NCBI GenBank assembly: GCA_017634065.1 | Contig: JAGBOC010000019.1 | Coordinates: 62,001 to 126,000, forward strand | Length of the DNA: 64,000 nt | From: Lachnospiraceae bacterium | Lineage (GTDB): Bacteria > Bacillota > Clostridia > Lachnospirales > Lachnospiraceae | Direction: 5' to 3' | Part shown: positions 9,275-18,099 of the stretch, piece after piece | Position numbering within the stretch: position 1 is the first letter of the stretch | Layout of the letters: each line of letters starts with the position of its first letter | The notes under the pieces: generated by a model | The model's input: the letters and a program-made list of their open reading frames with translations, nothing else | Database searches by the model: none | Told to the model about the DNA's origin: nothing | Translations under genes and position numbers: made by a program

Positions 9275-10437
9275 TGGACATTTACTTTGACAATTCTGCA
9301 ACAACTCTTATAGATAGTGAAGTTCAAAAGTTCATGAATGATTTTAGTGAGAAGTATTTTGCTAATCCATCTGCTATGCATCGCTTGGGATATCTTGTTG
9401 AAGAAGAGGTAAAAAGTTTCTCGAATTATATTGCGAAAGAATTAAATTGTGATGCAAAAGAGATTATCTGGACTTCTGGAGGAAGTGAAAGTAATAATTT
9501 AGCAATTAGTGGATATATTGATGCACATAAAAAGATGGGCAATAAAATTATAACCACTAAAATTGAGCATTCTTCAGTATATAATGTTTTTAAGAAGTAT
9601 GAAGATATTGGTTTAGAAGTCGTCTATTTAGATGTAGATAGGACAGGACACATTGATATAAATGATTTACAAAAGAATATAGATTCAAATACTATACTTG
9701 TTTCTGTTATGTATATAAATAATGAGATAGGTGCTAGACAAGATATTGAGCAGATTGGAAAAGTAATCAAAGAAGCAAATGATAAGTGCGCATTTCATGT
9801 TGACTTTGTCCAAGGATTTACAAAATATAGAGTTAACGTAAAAAAAAGTAAAATTGACTTTTTGTCAGTTAGTTCTCATAAAATAAATGGTCCAAAGGGT
9901 GCAGGGTTTTTATATAAAAATAGTAGTGTTAGGCTGACACCACTTATTTTGGGAGGGGAACAGCAAAATGGGTTAAGAGCAGGGACATTAAATACTACTG
10001 GCATCGCAGGGACATATTTTGCTACGAAGATTGCATATGAAAGTTTGGAAAAGAATGTCGAGAAACTTACTAGTTTAAGAAACTATTTGATAGATAGATT
10101 AGAAGATGTGAATAAAAACTTTGATATAATAACTGTAAATACAAAAAAAGATGACACTTTTGCTCCTCATATCGTCTCTATTAGTTTTAAGGGGATAAGG
10201 TCTGAAGTTATGCTTCATGCACTTGAAGATAAGGGAATATATGTTTCAGCAGGGTCTGCATGTTCATCTCACGATAAAAGAATTAGTAGGACTCTTAAAA
10301 GCATAGGGCTTAATGATAATGAAGCAGAATCAACAATTAGAGTGTCTTTTGGAAAATCAAATGAGATTCATGAAATTGACACTTTTATAAATGTTATAAA
10401 GGATTTAATTCCAGCTCTAAGTATTAGAAAAAAATGA
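9271..10437 (+). CDS. cysteine desulfurase (NifS/IscS family)
   Basis: PLP enzyme releasing sulfur from cysteine as a persulfide for Fe-S clusters or thiolation. It starts with YFDNSATT, the family N-terminus. It has the PLP-stacking histidine in IEHSS near 99, the PLP lysine in SVSSHKINGPKGAG near 203 and the sulfur-accepting cysteine in SAGSACSSHDKR near 330, in a loop typical of group I enzymes. Length 388 residues. The usual partners (iscU, thiI, mnmA, iscR) are not adjacent; instead it overlaps the LtaS-like gene (ATGA) and the next secreted protein (4 bases). The assignment is firm, but which pathway it feeds is not visible. Confidence 0.93.
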   Translation: MMDIYFDNSATTLIDSEVQKFMNDFSEKYFANPSAMHRLGYLVEEEVKSFSNYIAKELNCDAKEIIWTSGGSESNNLAISGYIDAHKKMGNKIITTKIEHSSVYNVFKKYEDIGLEVVYLDVDRTGHIDINDLQKNIDSNTILVSVMYINNEIGARQDIEQIGKVIKEANDKCAFHVDFVQGFTKYRVNVKKSKIDFLSVSSHKINGPKGAGFLYKNSSVRLTPLILGGEQQNGLRAGTLNTTGIAGTYFATKIAYESLEKNVEKLTSLRNYLIDRLEDVNKNFDIITVNTKKDDTFAPHIVSISFKGIRSEVMLHALEDKGIYVSAGSACSSHDKRISRTLKSIGLNDNEAESTIRVSFGKSNEIHEIDTFINVIKDLIPALSIRKK

Positions 10438-11837
10438 AGTATAGTATAGTAAAAAAATTGAATAATTGTTTCGCTTTTATAATTGTCTTGGTTTTTGTTT
10501 TAGCAACTCCAATATTTGCTATTTGGGGAAAAACAGAGAAGGGAGGCATCTATTGGTTTGAACCCAATGGGACAATCGCAATAGATGGGTGGAAACTAAT
10601 TGATGATGATAATGATGGTATTGGCTATTATTATTATTTTAATAAGAATGGTTTCATATTGCTGGATGACATAACTCCTGACTATAAAATTGTAGGAGAA
10701 GATGGAAGGCGAATAGGCTTTGATGGTAATCCAGAGAGCCAAGTTATAGAAAAGATAGTTTATGGCGAAGAAGGTACAGATAATTCGGTTTATAGTGCCG
10801 AGATACTTGAGCAGATAAAAGCGGATCAAGATGTAGTCTCTGTACCTAAAGGTGTATTTTCATCTGGTGAGTATTTATTTGCAAAGGATCCATCCGTGAT
10901 AGAAGGACCTAAACCTTCAGATGGTTTAATTATAGAAGCAAATCCAGATGGAACTGCAAGATATTTACTTGGACCTAATGTTGTATTAAAAAAAGATAGA
11001 AAGAGAGATAACTATTACGATCCACTTATGAATAAAGCTTTACCAGATTATATAAAGAGTGGAGATAAATACAGTAAAAAAGTAAATGGTACAACTTTCA
11101 ATAAATCAAAATGGAAAGATGTAATGGCTCTTAAAGGTTCGGGAGCAACTATAGTTTTTGAGAATCCTAAAAATAATTTTAATAAAGTAAAAGGTAGGAT
11201 TGCAACACACTATTTTACTTATTCAGATAGAACTACAAGGTGTACATTTTCTATCTATAATGAAGATGATGGAGAAGAGTTGTATTCTACATCAGACTTT
11301 AACTACAACGCCGGTCTTTCATTTGAATGTATTTTTCCAAAGAAAGCATCAGCCATAAGATTTGAACTTGAGGTTAGTGGACAATATACTTCAAGAGTTT
11401 GCTATTTAAGGAGTTGTGAATTTGGATTTGATAAAGAAGCATACGAAGAAGAACTTTATGATGATGAGGTTGAAGCAGAATATAGAAGAAGAGTTGGGAC
11501 AGAATCAGAAGCAGAGTATTCAGAGGAAGAAGAGGAGGCACTACTTGCACTTGGTGAGATACCAGTGGAAGGTGAAGATCCAGGAACACGATATAGAAGA
11601 CTTCATGGTGAACTTGGTGATGAGTATTTAGCAAGTTTAAATTATGATGAAGAAGATGATTCCATATCAGCATCTCTTCGAGCATCTATATCAGAGGCAA
11701 AGAAAAGACTTGCTGAAGAAGATGAGAAGAGAGATAAAGTGTCAGGTCCTGCATTTGACCCTAAATTAAAAGATGAGACGCTACCACTTGGGCCAGACGG
11801 ATCAAGTAGAATGATTGCAGGGCATGAAGGTGATTAG
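10434..11837 (+). CDS. secreted carbohydrate-binding-like protein with acidic C-terminus
   Basis: A 467-residue protein of unknown function. Residues ~12-32 form a signal peptide or anchor. Residues ~30-75 contain aromatic/glycine repeats such as IYWFEPNGTIAIDGWK and YYYYFNKNGFILLDD, resembling choline/glucan-binding wall repeats. Residues ~218-335 (from FNKSKWKDVMALKGSGATI to YLRSCEFGF) resemble an NPCBM-type carbohydrate-binding beta-sandwich. Residues ~338-440 are strongly acidic with E-rich runs and no evident fold. No catalytic domain is visible. The start overlaps the preceding gene by 4 bases. The context of surface-sugar genes suggests a wall-associated binding or scaffold protein; this is inference. 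Confidence 0.75.
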   Translation: MKYSIVKKLNNCFAFIIVLVFVLATPIFAIWGKTEKGGIYWFEPNGTIAIDGWKLIDDDNDGIGYYYYFNKNGFILLDDITPDYKIVGEDGRRIGFDGNPESQVIEKIVYGEEGTDNSVYSAEILEQIKADQDVVSVPKGVFSSGEYLFAKDPSVIEGPKPSDGLIIEANPDGTARYLLGPNVVLKKDRKRDNYYDPLMNKALPDYIKSGDKYSKKVNGTTFNKSKWKDVMALKGSGATIVFENPKNNFNKVKGRIATHYFTYSDRTTRCTFSIYNEDDGEELYSTSDFNYNAGLSFECIFPKKASAIRFELEVSGQYTSRVCYLRSCEFGFDKEAYEEELYDDEVEAEYRRRVGTESEAEYSEEEEEALLALGEIPVEGEDPGTRYRRLHGELGDEYLASLNYDEEDDSISASLRASISEAKKRLAEEDEKRDKVSGPAFDPKLKDETLPLGPDGSSRMIAGHEGD

Positions 11838-11857
11838 AAAAGTTTAGGAGTATAAAA

Positions 11858-13804
11858 TTGAGAGAATTAGATTATCTAAAATTATTATCTCGGCAATTTC
11901 CTAATCAAGAAAAGACTTGCGTCGAAATTGCTAACTTGAGTTCTATTCTTACCCTACCTAAAGGGACAGAGTTTTTTTTGTCAGATTTGCATGGGGAGCA
12001 TGAGGCATTTATTCACCTCTTAAGATCTGCATCCGGAGTAATTAGGTCTAAAATTAAGTTTATTTTTAAGGAAGAGATGACAGATGAAGAGATACTTGAA
12101 TTTGCAAATATCATTTACTACCCTGAAGAACAATTAGATCCCATAGACTTTAGAAAAAAAGAAACATATGATTTTCAGAAAGTGACTATTATGCGACTTA
12201 TAAAAGTCGTGAAAGATATAGCAAGTAAATACTCTAAATCTAAAGTTCGTAAATCCCTAAAGCAGGAATATGTATATCTTCTTGATGAATTACTCTATAA
12301 AGATACAGATAGAGATAATGTAAAGAAAGAGTTTTATTATGAAGAAATTATAAACTCAATAATAGAAATAGGGCTATCTAAAACATTTATAATTGAGATG
12401 TGTAAGCTCATCCAAAAACTTGCTGTAGATACTTTACATATAGTTGGAGACATATTTGATAGAGGACCAAGACATGATTTGATTTTAGATGAATTAATAG
12501 ACTTTCACAATGTAGACATCGAATGGGGAAATCATGATATAGAGTGGATGGGAGCTTCACTTGGAAATGAGACTTTAATCCTAAATGCACTTCGGATTGC
12601 AGTTAGATATAATTGCTATGATATGTTGGAAGATGGCTATGGTATAAGTCTTCGAGCCCTAAATGACTTTGCAGCACGTACATATATGAATGATCCATGT
12701 GAGATTTTTATGCCAAAGATTCTTGATGAAAATAAATATGATGTTGTGAGACCAAGCCTTTCAGCAAAGATTCAAAAAGCACTTGCCATAATGCAGTTTA
12801 AGGTGGAGGGAAAACTCATAAAGAAACATCCTGAATATGGTATGACTGATAGGGTTATGCTTGAGAGAATTGATTATAATGATTTCACTATAGACATAAA
12901 AGGACAAAAATATAAATTGCTTGATACAAGTTTTCCTACTATTGATGTAAATGATCCATTAAAACTTTCAGAAGAAGAAGAGGTGTTACTTAAGTCATTG
13001 AAGGCTAGTTTCATCCATTCAAGGAAACTAAAAGAACATATAAAGTTTTTATATGATAAGGGAAGTTTATATAAAATCCACAATGGTAATCTAATATATC
13101 ATGGGATAATACCATTTGATAAAGATGGAAAATATGCAGTTTTTAAAGGCTTTGATGGAAAGCAAAACTTATCTGGGAAAGAACTTCTTGATTATTTTGA
13201 AAAAATCATTAGAAATGCAAATAGTGATGTGAAAATGCACAATTTTGATTCAGATAATGTTGATGCGATGTTTTATATGTGGTGTGGAAGTATGTCTCCA
13301 TTATTTGGAAAAGATACTATCAAGACATTTGAATTGTATTTTGTTGGCGAAAAGGAAACACAGGTAGAAAACAAAAATGAATATTATAAATTATATCAAG
13401 ATGAGAAAACTGTAATAAAAATACTTAATAGTTTTGGATTAAGTGAAAGTGGCCATATAATAAACGGACATGTGCCTGTCAAAGTTTTGAAAGGCGAAAG
13501 TCCTGTAAAAGCAAATGGAAGGCTTTTCATAATTGATGGTGGTATGTCAAAGAGTTATCAAAAGAGTACTGGTATCGCAGGATACACTCTTATAAGTGAT
13601 TCGGTTCACTTAACTATTGCTACCCATAAGCCATTTGATAAAGAGAAGTTTGATACTCCAGAGATTAAAGAAGTTGAAAATATAGCTAAAAATGGAAGGA
13701 TAAGGATTAAAGATACTGATAGAGGCAAAGTGATAATGGAAAAAATCGCTGACCTAAAAGAACTACTTGTCGCGTATAGAAATGGACTTATTAAAGAAGA
13801 ATAA
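11858..13804 (+). CDS. fbp: fructose-1,6-bisphosphatase, class III
   Basis: Gluconeogenic phosphatase of the Firmicutes-type class III family, built on a calcineurin-like metallophosphoesterase core. The metal-binding motifs FLSDLHGEHEAF near 39-50, VGDIFDRGPRHD near 195-206 and WGNHDIEWMG near 223-232 are all present. The 648-residue length is characteristic, as is the conserved MWCGSMSPLFGK. The start is TTG: the conserved N-terminus (RELDYLKLLSRQFPNQ) begins there, with AGGAG about 8 bases upstream. It is the last gene of the first long co-directional run and is followed directly by a rho-independent terminator. Confidence 0.95.
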   Translation: MRELDYLKLLSRQFPNQEKTCVEIANLSSILTLPKGTEFFLSDLHGEHEAFIHLLRSASGVIRSKIKFIFKEEMTDEEILEFANIIYYPEEQLDPIDFRKKETYDFQKVTIMRLIKVVKDIASKYSKSKVRKSLKQEYVYLLDELLYKDTDRDNVKKEFYYEEIINSIIEIGLSKTFIIEMCKLIQKLAVDTLHIVGDIFDRGPRHDLILDELIDFHNVDIEWGNHDIEWMGASLGNETLILNALRIAVRYNCYDMLEDGYGISLRALNDFAARTYMNDPCEIFMPKILDENKYDVVRPSLSAKIQKALAIMQFKVEGKLIKKHPEYGMTDRVMLERIDYNDFTIDIKGQKYKLLDTSFPTIDVNDPLKLSEEEEVLLKSLKASFIHSRKLKEHIKFLYDKGSLYKIHNGNLIYHGIIPFDKDGKYAVFKGFDGKQNLSGKELLDYFEKIIRNANSDVKMHNFDSDNVDAMFYMWCGSMSPLFGKDTIKTFELYFVGEKETQVENKNEYYKLYQDEKTVIKILNSFGLSESGHIINGHVPVKVLKGESPVKANGRLFIIDGGMSKSYQKSTGIAGYTLISDSVHLTIATHKPFDKEKFDTPEIKEVENIAKNGRIRIKDTDRGKVIMEKIADLKELLVAYRNGLIKEE

Positions 13805-13828
13805 ATGGGCTAAAAGCCCATTTTTTAT
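13803..13828 (+). terminator. rho-independent terminator after fbp
   Basis: Perfect 8-bp stem AAATGGGC / GCCCATTT with a 5-base TAAAA loop, running into a T-rich tail. It starts at the fbp stop codon and ends the transcription unit that began upstream of the window. Confidence 0.9.
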
Positions 13829-13857
13829 TAGACAAATTAACAGATTAAGCATATAAT
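13829..13857 (+). promoter_or_regulatory. sigma-A-type promoter before the SLH genes
   Basis: TAGACA (13829-13834), 17-base spacer, TATAAT (13852-13857). The predicted start is near 13864, giving a ~33-base leader. AAAAAGGA lies at 13864-13871, about 25 bases before the ATG, too far for a normal Shine-Dalgarno. A second -10-like TATTAT at 13885-13890 would place a start exactly on the ATG at 13897 but has no -35. Confidence 0.65.
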
Positions 13858-13896
13858 ATACACAAAAAGGACACAGATTTCTTATATTATGTAATT

Positions 13897-15063
13897 ATGA
13901 GAAAAATATCGCATATTATAAATAAATACATAATAGTTTTAATCGTAGCGATAGTATTTTTTGATTTGAGTAGAGTATATTCAAGACCACTGAAAACTGA
14001 TGCAGATAAGATAAATGCACTTATTTTACTCAACATTATAGAAGATTCGGGGAATCTTGAGACTAATGTGACAAGAGCAGAGTTTTCAAAAATAATTGTG
14101 AAATCATCGGAAAGTAAAAATAAGATTTCAGATAATATATCAGAAGCTGTTTGCACAGATGTAGATGCGAGTACTCCATATGCATCATATATTAAGGAAG
14201 TACTTGATAAAGGATATATGTTTACATATCTTGGAGGTTTTTTTAAACCATATGACTTTGTCACATATGAAGATTTGTCAAGAGCCTGTCTTGCACTTTT
14301 ATCTTACACAAACGAAGACTTTAGAGGTAATCAAGTAATACTTCGAAATCAAAAGTTTAAAAGCATGGGACTTGATGAAAATGTAAAAGCTAAAGATTCT
14401 GAACTTGTGAGTAAAGAAGATATAATAAATGGTATCTATAATACATTAAAGGAATATTCCAAAGATTCAAATGTCATTTATGGTGAAAAGATATTTGACA
14501 AATTGATAATTGATAGTGACAAAGAGTTAAATGCAAGTGAGTATAAGGCAAGTAATGTTGTAGGTCCTTTTTTTGCGAGAAGTGAAGATGAATTAAATAT
14601 TCCATTTGAAGTTACAAAGCAAAATGTATATATAAACTTAATTAAATGTGATATAGATGATTTGAAATCAGATATAGTGAACTATGGTTATATAATTTAC
14701 TATCTTGATTTAGACTTAAAAAATATCATGGCTTATAGTGAGAGACAAGATATTGCATCTCAAGTAGGACTACGAAAGGGATACATCTATAAAATATATT
14801 ATGCAGCATCAAATATGCTTGTGCCTTATAGAGTTGATATTGACAAGTATAAATATATGATTGATAGTGAAGAAGCAAAGTTTGCATTTTCTGCAAGTGG
14901 AAGTTTCAAAGAAGATGATTATATCATCTATTTATACAATAAGATGAATGAAGTAAACTCTGCATATTTAGATGATGATGGCAAGGTTATATATAAGGAT
15001 GATGAGTCAGAACCTTATAATGGTTCAATTATCACAGCATTTAGTTCAAATGAAGTAAAATAA
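13897..15063 (+). CDS. secreted S-layer-homology (SLH)-like protein, first of a tandem pair
   Basis: A 388-residue exported protein. Residues ~10-28 are hydrophobic (signal peptide or anchor). Residues ~50-140 resemble SLH modules: VTRAEFSKIIVKS, CTDVDASTPYASYIKEVLDKGYM and a second module around YLGGFFKPYDFVTYEDLSRACLALL. SLH modules bind pyruvylated secondary wall polymers. The C-terminal ~250 residues match no family I recognise. It is clearly paralogous to the next gene along its length (shared landmarks: TRAEFS, YLGG-FKP, DLSRACLALL, KDSN, VGPFF/LEGPF). A promoter and terminator separate it from fbp, and it is probably co-transcribed with 15083-19972. Confidence 0.8.
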   Translation: MRKISHIINKYIIVLIVAIVFFDLSRVYSRPLKTDADKINALILLNIIEDSGNLETNVTRAEFSKIIVKSSESKNKISDNISEAVCTDVDASTPYASYIKEVLDKGYMFTYLGGFFKPYDFVTYEDLSRACLALLSYTNEDFRGNQVILRNQKFKSMGLDENVKAKDSELVSKEDIINGIYNTLKEYSKDSNVIYGEKIFDKLIIDSDKELNASEYKASNVVGPFFARSEDELNIPFEVTKQNVYINLIKCDIDDLKSDIVNYGYIIYYLDLDLKNIMAYSERQDIASQVGLRKGYIYKIYYAASNMLVPYRVDIDKYKYMIDSEEAKFAFSASGSFKEDDYIIYLYNKMNEVNSAYLDDDGKVIYKDDESEPYNGSIITAFSSNEVK

Positions 15064-15082
15064 TACTTAAAGAGGTGAGAAG

Positions 15083-16213
15083 ATGAAGAAAATTATCGCA
15101 ATACTTTTGACAGTAAATATATGTGTCCTTAATGTGATAAATATTTTCGCAGCAACGACAGCGGGACAAGAGATGAGAACCCAAGTACTCTATTTAGCAG
15201 ATATTATCACAAATGATAATTTTATGAATGATTTTGTCACAAGAGCCGAGTTCTCAAGAATGATTGTAAAAGCATCAAAGTATAAAGATAGTGTGTCTTA
15301 TTATGATGCGACGACTGCTTTTTCAGATGTAGATAATGCAAATGAGTTTGCACCATATATAAAAGTGGCTACAAAAGAAAATTATATGACATCATATTTG
15401 GGTGGACTCTTTAAGCCACTTGAATATATGACATATAAAGATCTTACCAGAGCCTGTCTTGCACTTCTTGGATATGAGAACTCTGATTTTACAGGAAGTC
15501 AGATAGCGGGTAGATATGAATTATTTTGCTCACTTAAAATGAATGATAATATAGATAAGGGGATTAATGATTTTGTAACAAAGAAAGACTGTGTCAATGC
15601 TATTTACAATACATTGAAGACAAAGTCTAAAGATTCAAACTCTGCATATGGCACAAGTGTTTTTAAAGATTTATCAGTTAATAGTGATGGTGACCTAAAT
15701 GCGACTGGACTTACAAAAACAAAACTTGAAGGGCCATTTATCTTAAAAAGGGGAGAGGCACTTAATCTTGCTATTCCTTTTGACATAACGACGGCAAATA
15801 TATTTATAAATGGTACATCACAGACACTTGAACAAACTATGCGAGAGTTAAACGATATGGGATATCTTGTCTATTATTATAATAAGACAACGAAGACAAT
15901 TTATGTGTATAAAGAAGGAACTACGCTTGAATCATCCACACTTGTGAAGAAAGGTTATGTGAATCACATTTATTACAGTGCAAGTGATACCATTACTCCT
16001 ACAAGAGTGCAGATTGATTTGGCATATTATACACTTTCTGGTTCTGATGTGAAGTTTGCCTTTTCATATGCAGGAACTATCCATGTTGGAGACCAGATTA
16101 TATTCATATATACCAAAAATGAGTCGACAGGGGACACTGATGACTCAGGCGATGGTGTAGTAGAGACTGAAGGAACTATTACAAATGCTTATTTATATAA
16201 CTTAAATTATTAA
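15083..16213 (+). CDS. secreted S-layer-homology (SLH)-like protein, second of a tandem pair
   Basis: A 376-residue paralogue of the preceding protein, with a clear signal peptide in the first ~24 residues ending near IFAA. The SLH-like modules contain VTRAEFSRMIVKAS, AFSDVDNANEFAPYIKVATKENYM and YLGGLFKPLEYMTYKDLTRACLALLGY. The remainder is collinear with the paralogue (YNTLKTKSKDSNSAYG, LEGPFILKRGE, VKKGYVNHIYYSAS, VKFAFSYAG). An AGAGGTGAG ribosome binding site precedes the ATG. The next gene, an export adaptor, starts 16 bases after the stop, so the pair may support or anchor the ABC export system. That role is inferred from position only. Confidence 0.8.
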   Translation: MKKIIAILLTVNICVLNVINIFAATTAGQEMRTQVLYLADIITNDNFMNDFVTRAEFSRMIVKASKYKDSVSYYDATTAFSDVDNANEFAPYIKVATKENYMTSYLGGLFKPLEYMTYKDLTRACLALLGYENSDFTGSQIAGRYELFCSLKMNDNIDKGINDFVTKKDCVNAIYNTLKTKSKDSNSAYGTSVFKDLSVNSDGDLNATGLTKTKLEGPFILKRGEALNLAIPFDITTANIFINGTSQTLEQTMRELNDMGYLVYYYNKTTKTIYVYKEGTTLESSTLVKKGYVNHIYYSASDTITPTRVQIDLAYYTLSGSDVKFAFSYAGTIHVGDQIIFIYTKNESTGDTDDSGDGVVETEGTITNAYLYNLNY

Positions 16214-16229
16214 TGGAGCGTGAGATGAT

Positions 16230-18098
16230 ATGGCTTTCAAATTACCTAAATTAAAAGATATTTTTGAAAAGAACAAAAAGAAAGAGATTGAAGAAGTTGC
16301 AAATGTTGATGCTGGAAAAGATGCTGTTAGTTCTGATACTTTTGTGAAAACTAATTTAAGCGAAGAAGATAAAGCAGCAACTCAGGCAGCTCATGATGAG
16401 ATAAGAAATCTACGACTTAAGAAGCAGAGATTACTAAAAAAGATTTTAATCATAATTGCTATCGTAATTTTAGTAATCATTTTTATTAGAATGATGATAA
16501 ATATAACTAAAAAACAGGCAGAAACTGCTGAAGTGATGAAGAATGTCTCACAAGTTAGAGTAATGAACATTTCATCTGAAATATCTGGTTCTGGGACACT
16601 TAAGCCAAAAGATAGTTATACTATAACCTCATTAGTTGAAGGAAATGTTACAAATGTATATTTTAACTTGGGAGATAAAGTAATTAAGGATCAGTTATTA
16701 ATTACTCTTGATAGTTCGACAGCATATAGAGAGATTCAAAATGCTTCATCATCTGTAGCTCAAGCAAAAGACACATATAATCAAGCAAAATATGAGTATG
16801 ATAAATTACTATCTGACTATGAAGGAAGAACTTATAAAGCACCAAGTGATGGTGCACTTCGAACTTTCACAGTGAAAGTAGGGGACAAGCTAAATAATAA
16901 TTCAAAGATAGGCTCTATCGTAAATGATTCTCTGATGACTTTGAAAGTTCCATTTGCAAGTAATGATGCGAAAACAATAAGTGTAGGTCAAAGTTCTTTA
17001 CTTGAACTTCAAGAAACAGGTGAATATTTATTTGGCACAGTGAAAAGCATAGCGGAAGAAGCACAAAGCTTAAGTTCTGGTGCACTTGTTAGATATGTAA
17101 CGATTGTTTGCGAAAATCCTGGAGGACTTACAACAAATAATACTGCTATAGCTGTAGTAGGAAATGTTGTTTCAATAGAAGATGCAAGTTTTGAACTTGA
17201 GACTGATGAAGAATTGACATTTACAGATGGAAATGGCATAGAAGTTGAAAAACTTCTTGTGTCAGAAGGTGCTATAGTAAAGAAGGGCACTCCGCTTTTT
17301 ATGATCACGGAAGAAACATTCAATAATGTTTTATCAAGTAAGAAGAAAGCATATCTATCTGCTGAAGAAGCATTAACAAAGGCAGAGAATAATTATGATG
17401 ATGCAGTTGATTCGTATGATGAATATTACATCACTGCACCAATAGATGGGACAGTTATAACAAAAGATGCAAAGGTTGGAGATAAAATCCAAAGAAGTAC
17501 AAGTTCTGCAAAAACACTTGCAACCTTATATGATTTATCAGAGCTTACATTTGATATGGATATAGATGAATTAGACATTACAAATATCAAAGAAGGTCAA
17601 GAGGTTAATGTTCAAGCCGATGCTTTTAATAATAGAGTGTTTAAAGGAACTATAACCAATGTGAGTCTTGTAGCGGCAAATTCAAATGGTGTCACAAATT
17701 ATCCAGTTACTGTAACCATAAATGAAGTTGGAGAACTTTTGCCTGGTATGAATGTAGATGCATATGTAATTCTTGCAAGTGTTGAAAATGCACTTACGAT
17801 ACCTGCTGATGCTTTACAAAGAGGTAATGTTGTGTATCTACTTGATTCTTCTCCTACAATTAAATCTGGTGAGTATAGTACTGAAGGAATATCAGACAGA
17901 GTAAAAAATAGAGCACCAAGCGGTTTTACGGCAGTTAATGTCGTGACAGGTATTTCTAATGAAAACTATATCGAGATAAAATCAGGATTACAAGAGGGTG
18001 ATGAAGTCTATGTGACTGAAAGCACTAACAATAATACAATGAACTTTGGAGGTATGGGCGGTGGCATGGGTGGTCCTCCAGGTGGACCAAGAGGATAA
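16230..18098 (+). CDS. MacA/YknX-like efflux adaptor protein, unusually long
   Basis: Membrane-fusion/adaptor subunit of a MacB-type ABC exporter. Residues ~68-92 form one transmembrane segment after a cytoplasmic N-terminus. A lipoyl/barrel-sandwich half begins at VRVMNISSEISGSGTLKP. A short helical pair (SVAQAKDTYNQAKYEYDKLL) follows, then a second lipoyl-like half (VEKLLVSEGAIVKKGTPLF), a second short helical pair (SAEEALTKAENNYDDAVDSY), AP-DGTV elements and beta-barrel domains. The tail is glycine-rich (MNFGGMGGGMGGPPGG). At 622 residues it exceeds the usual 350-450. Neither hairpin shows the R-x3-L-x6-S TolC-docking motif. The ATPase gene starts 1 base after its stop. Confidence 0.85.
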   Translation: MAFKLPKLKDIFEKNKKKEIEEVANVDAGKDAVSSDTFVKTNLSEEDKAATQAAHDEIRNLRLKKQRLLKKILIIIAIVILVIIFIRMMINITKKQAETAEVMKNVSQVRVMNISSEISGSGTLKPKDSYTITSLVEGNVTNVYFNLGDKVIKDQLLITLDSSTAYREIQNASSSVAQAKDTYNQAKYEYDKLLSDYEGRTYKAPSDGALRTFTVKVGDKLNNNSKIGSIVNDSLMTLKVPFASNDAKTISVGQSSLLELQETGEYLFGTVKSIAEEAQSLSSGALVRYVTIVCENPGGLTTNNTAIAVVGNVVSIEDASFELETDEELTFTDGNGIEVEKLLVSEGAIVKKGTPLFMITEETFNNVLSSKKKAYLSAEEALTKAENNYDDAVDSYDEYYITAPIDGTVITKDAKVGDKIQRSTSSAKTLATLYDLSELTFDMDIDELDITNIKEGQEVNVQADAFNNRVFKGTITNVSLVAANSNGVTNYPVTVTINEVGELLPGMNVDAYVILASVENALTIPADALQRGNVVYLLDSSPTIKSGEYSTEGISDRVKNRAPSGFTAVNVVTGISNENYIEIKSGLQEGDEVYVTESTNNNTMNFGGMGGGMGGPPGGPRG

Positions 18099-18099
18099 T

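Noticed and set aside
11374..11685. Open frame on the minus strand opposite the acidic tail
   Set aside because: It mirrors the E-rich coding region (His/Leu-rich product), with no ribosome binding site or family similarity; a shadow ORF, as are the other antisense frames inside real genes.
13889..13899. ATG-TAA minimal ORF just before the SLH start
   Set aside because: Start-stop pairs like this are expected by chance in AT-rich DNA, and there is no ribosome binding site.
18046..18099. Longer start for the ABC ATPase
   Set aside because: The extension only reads the glycine-rich 3' end of the adaptor gene in another frame; AGAGG and the family N-terminus support 18100.
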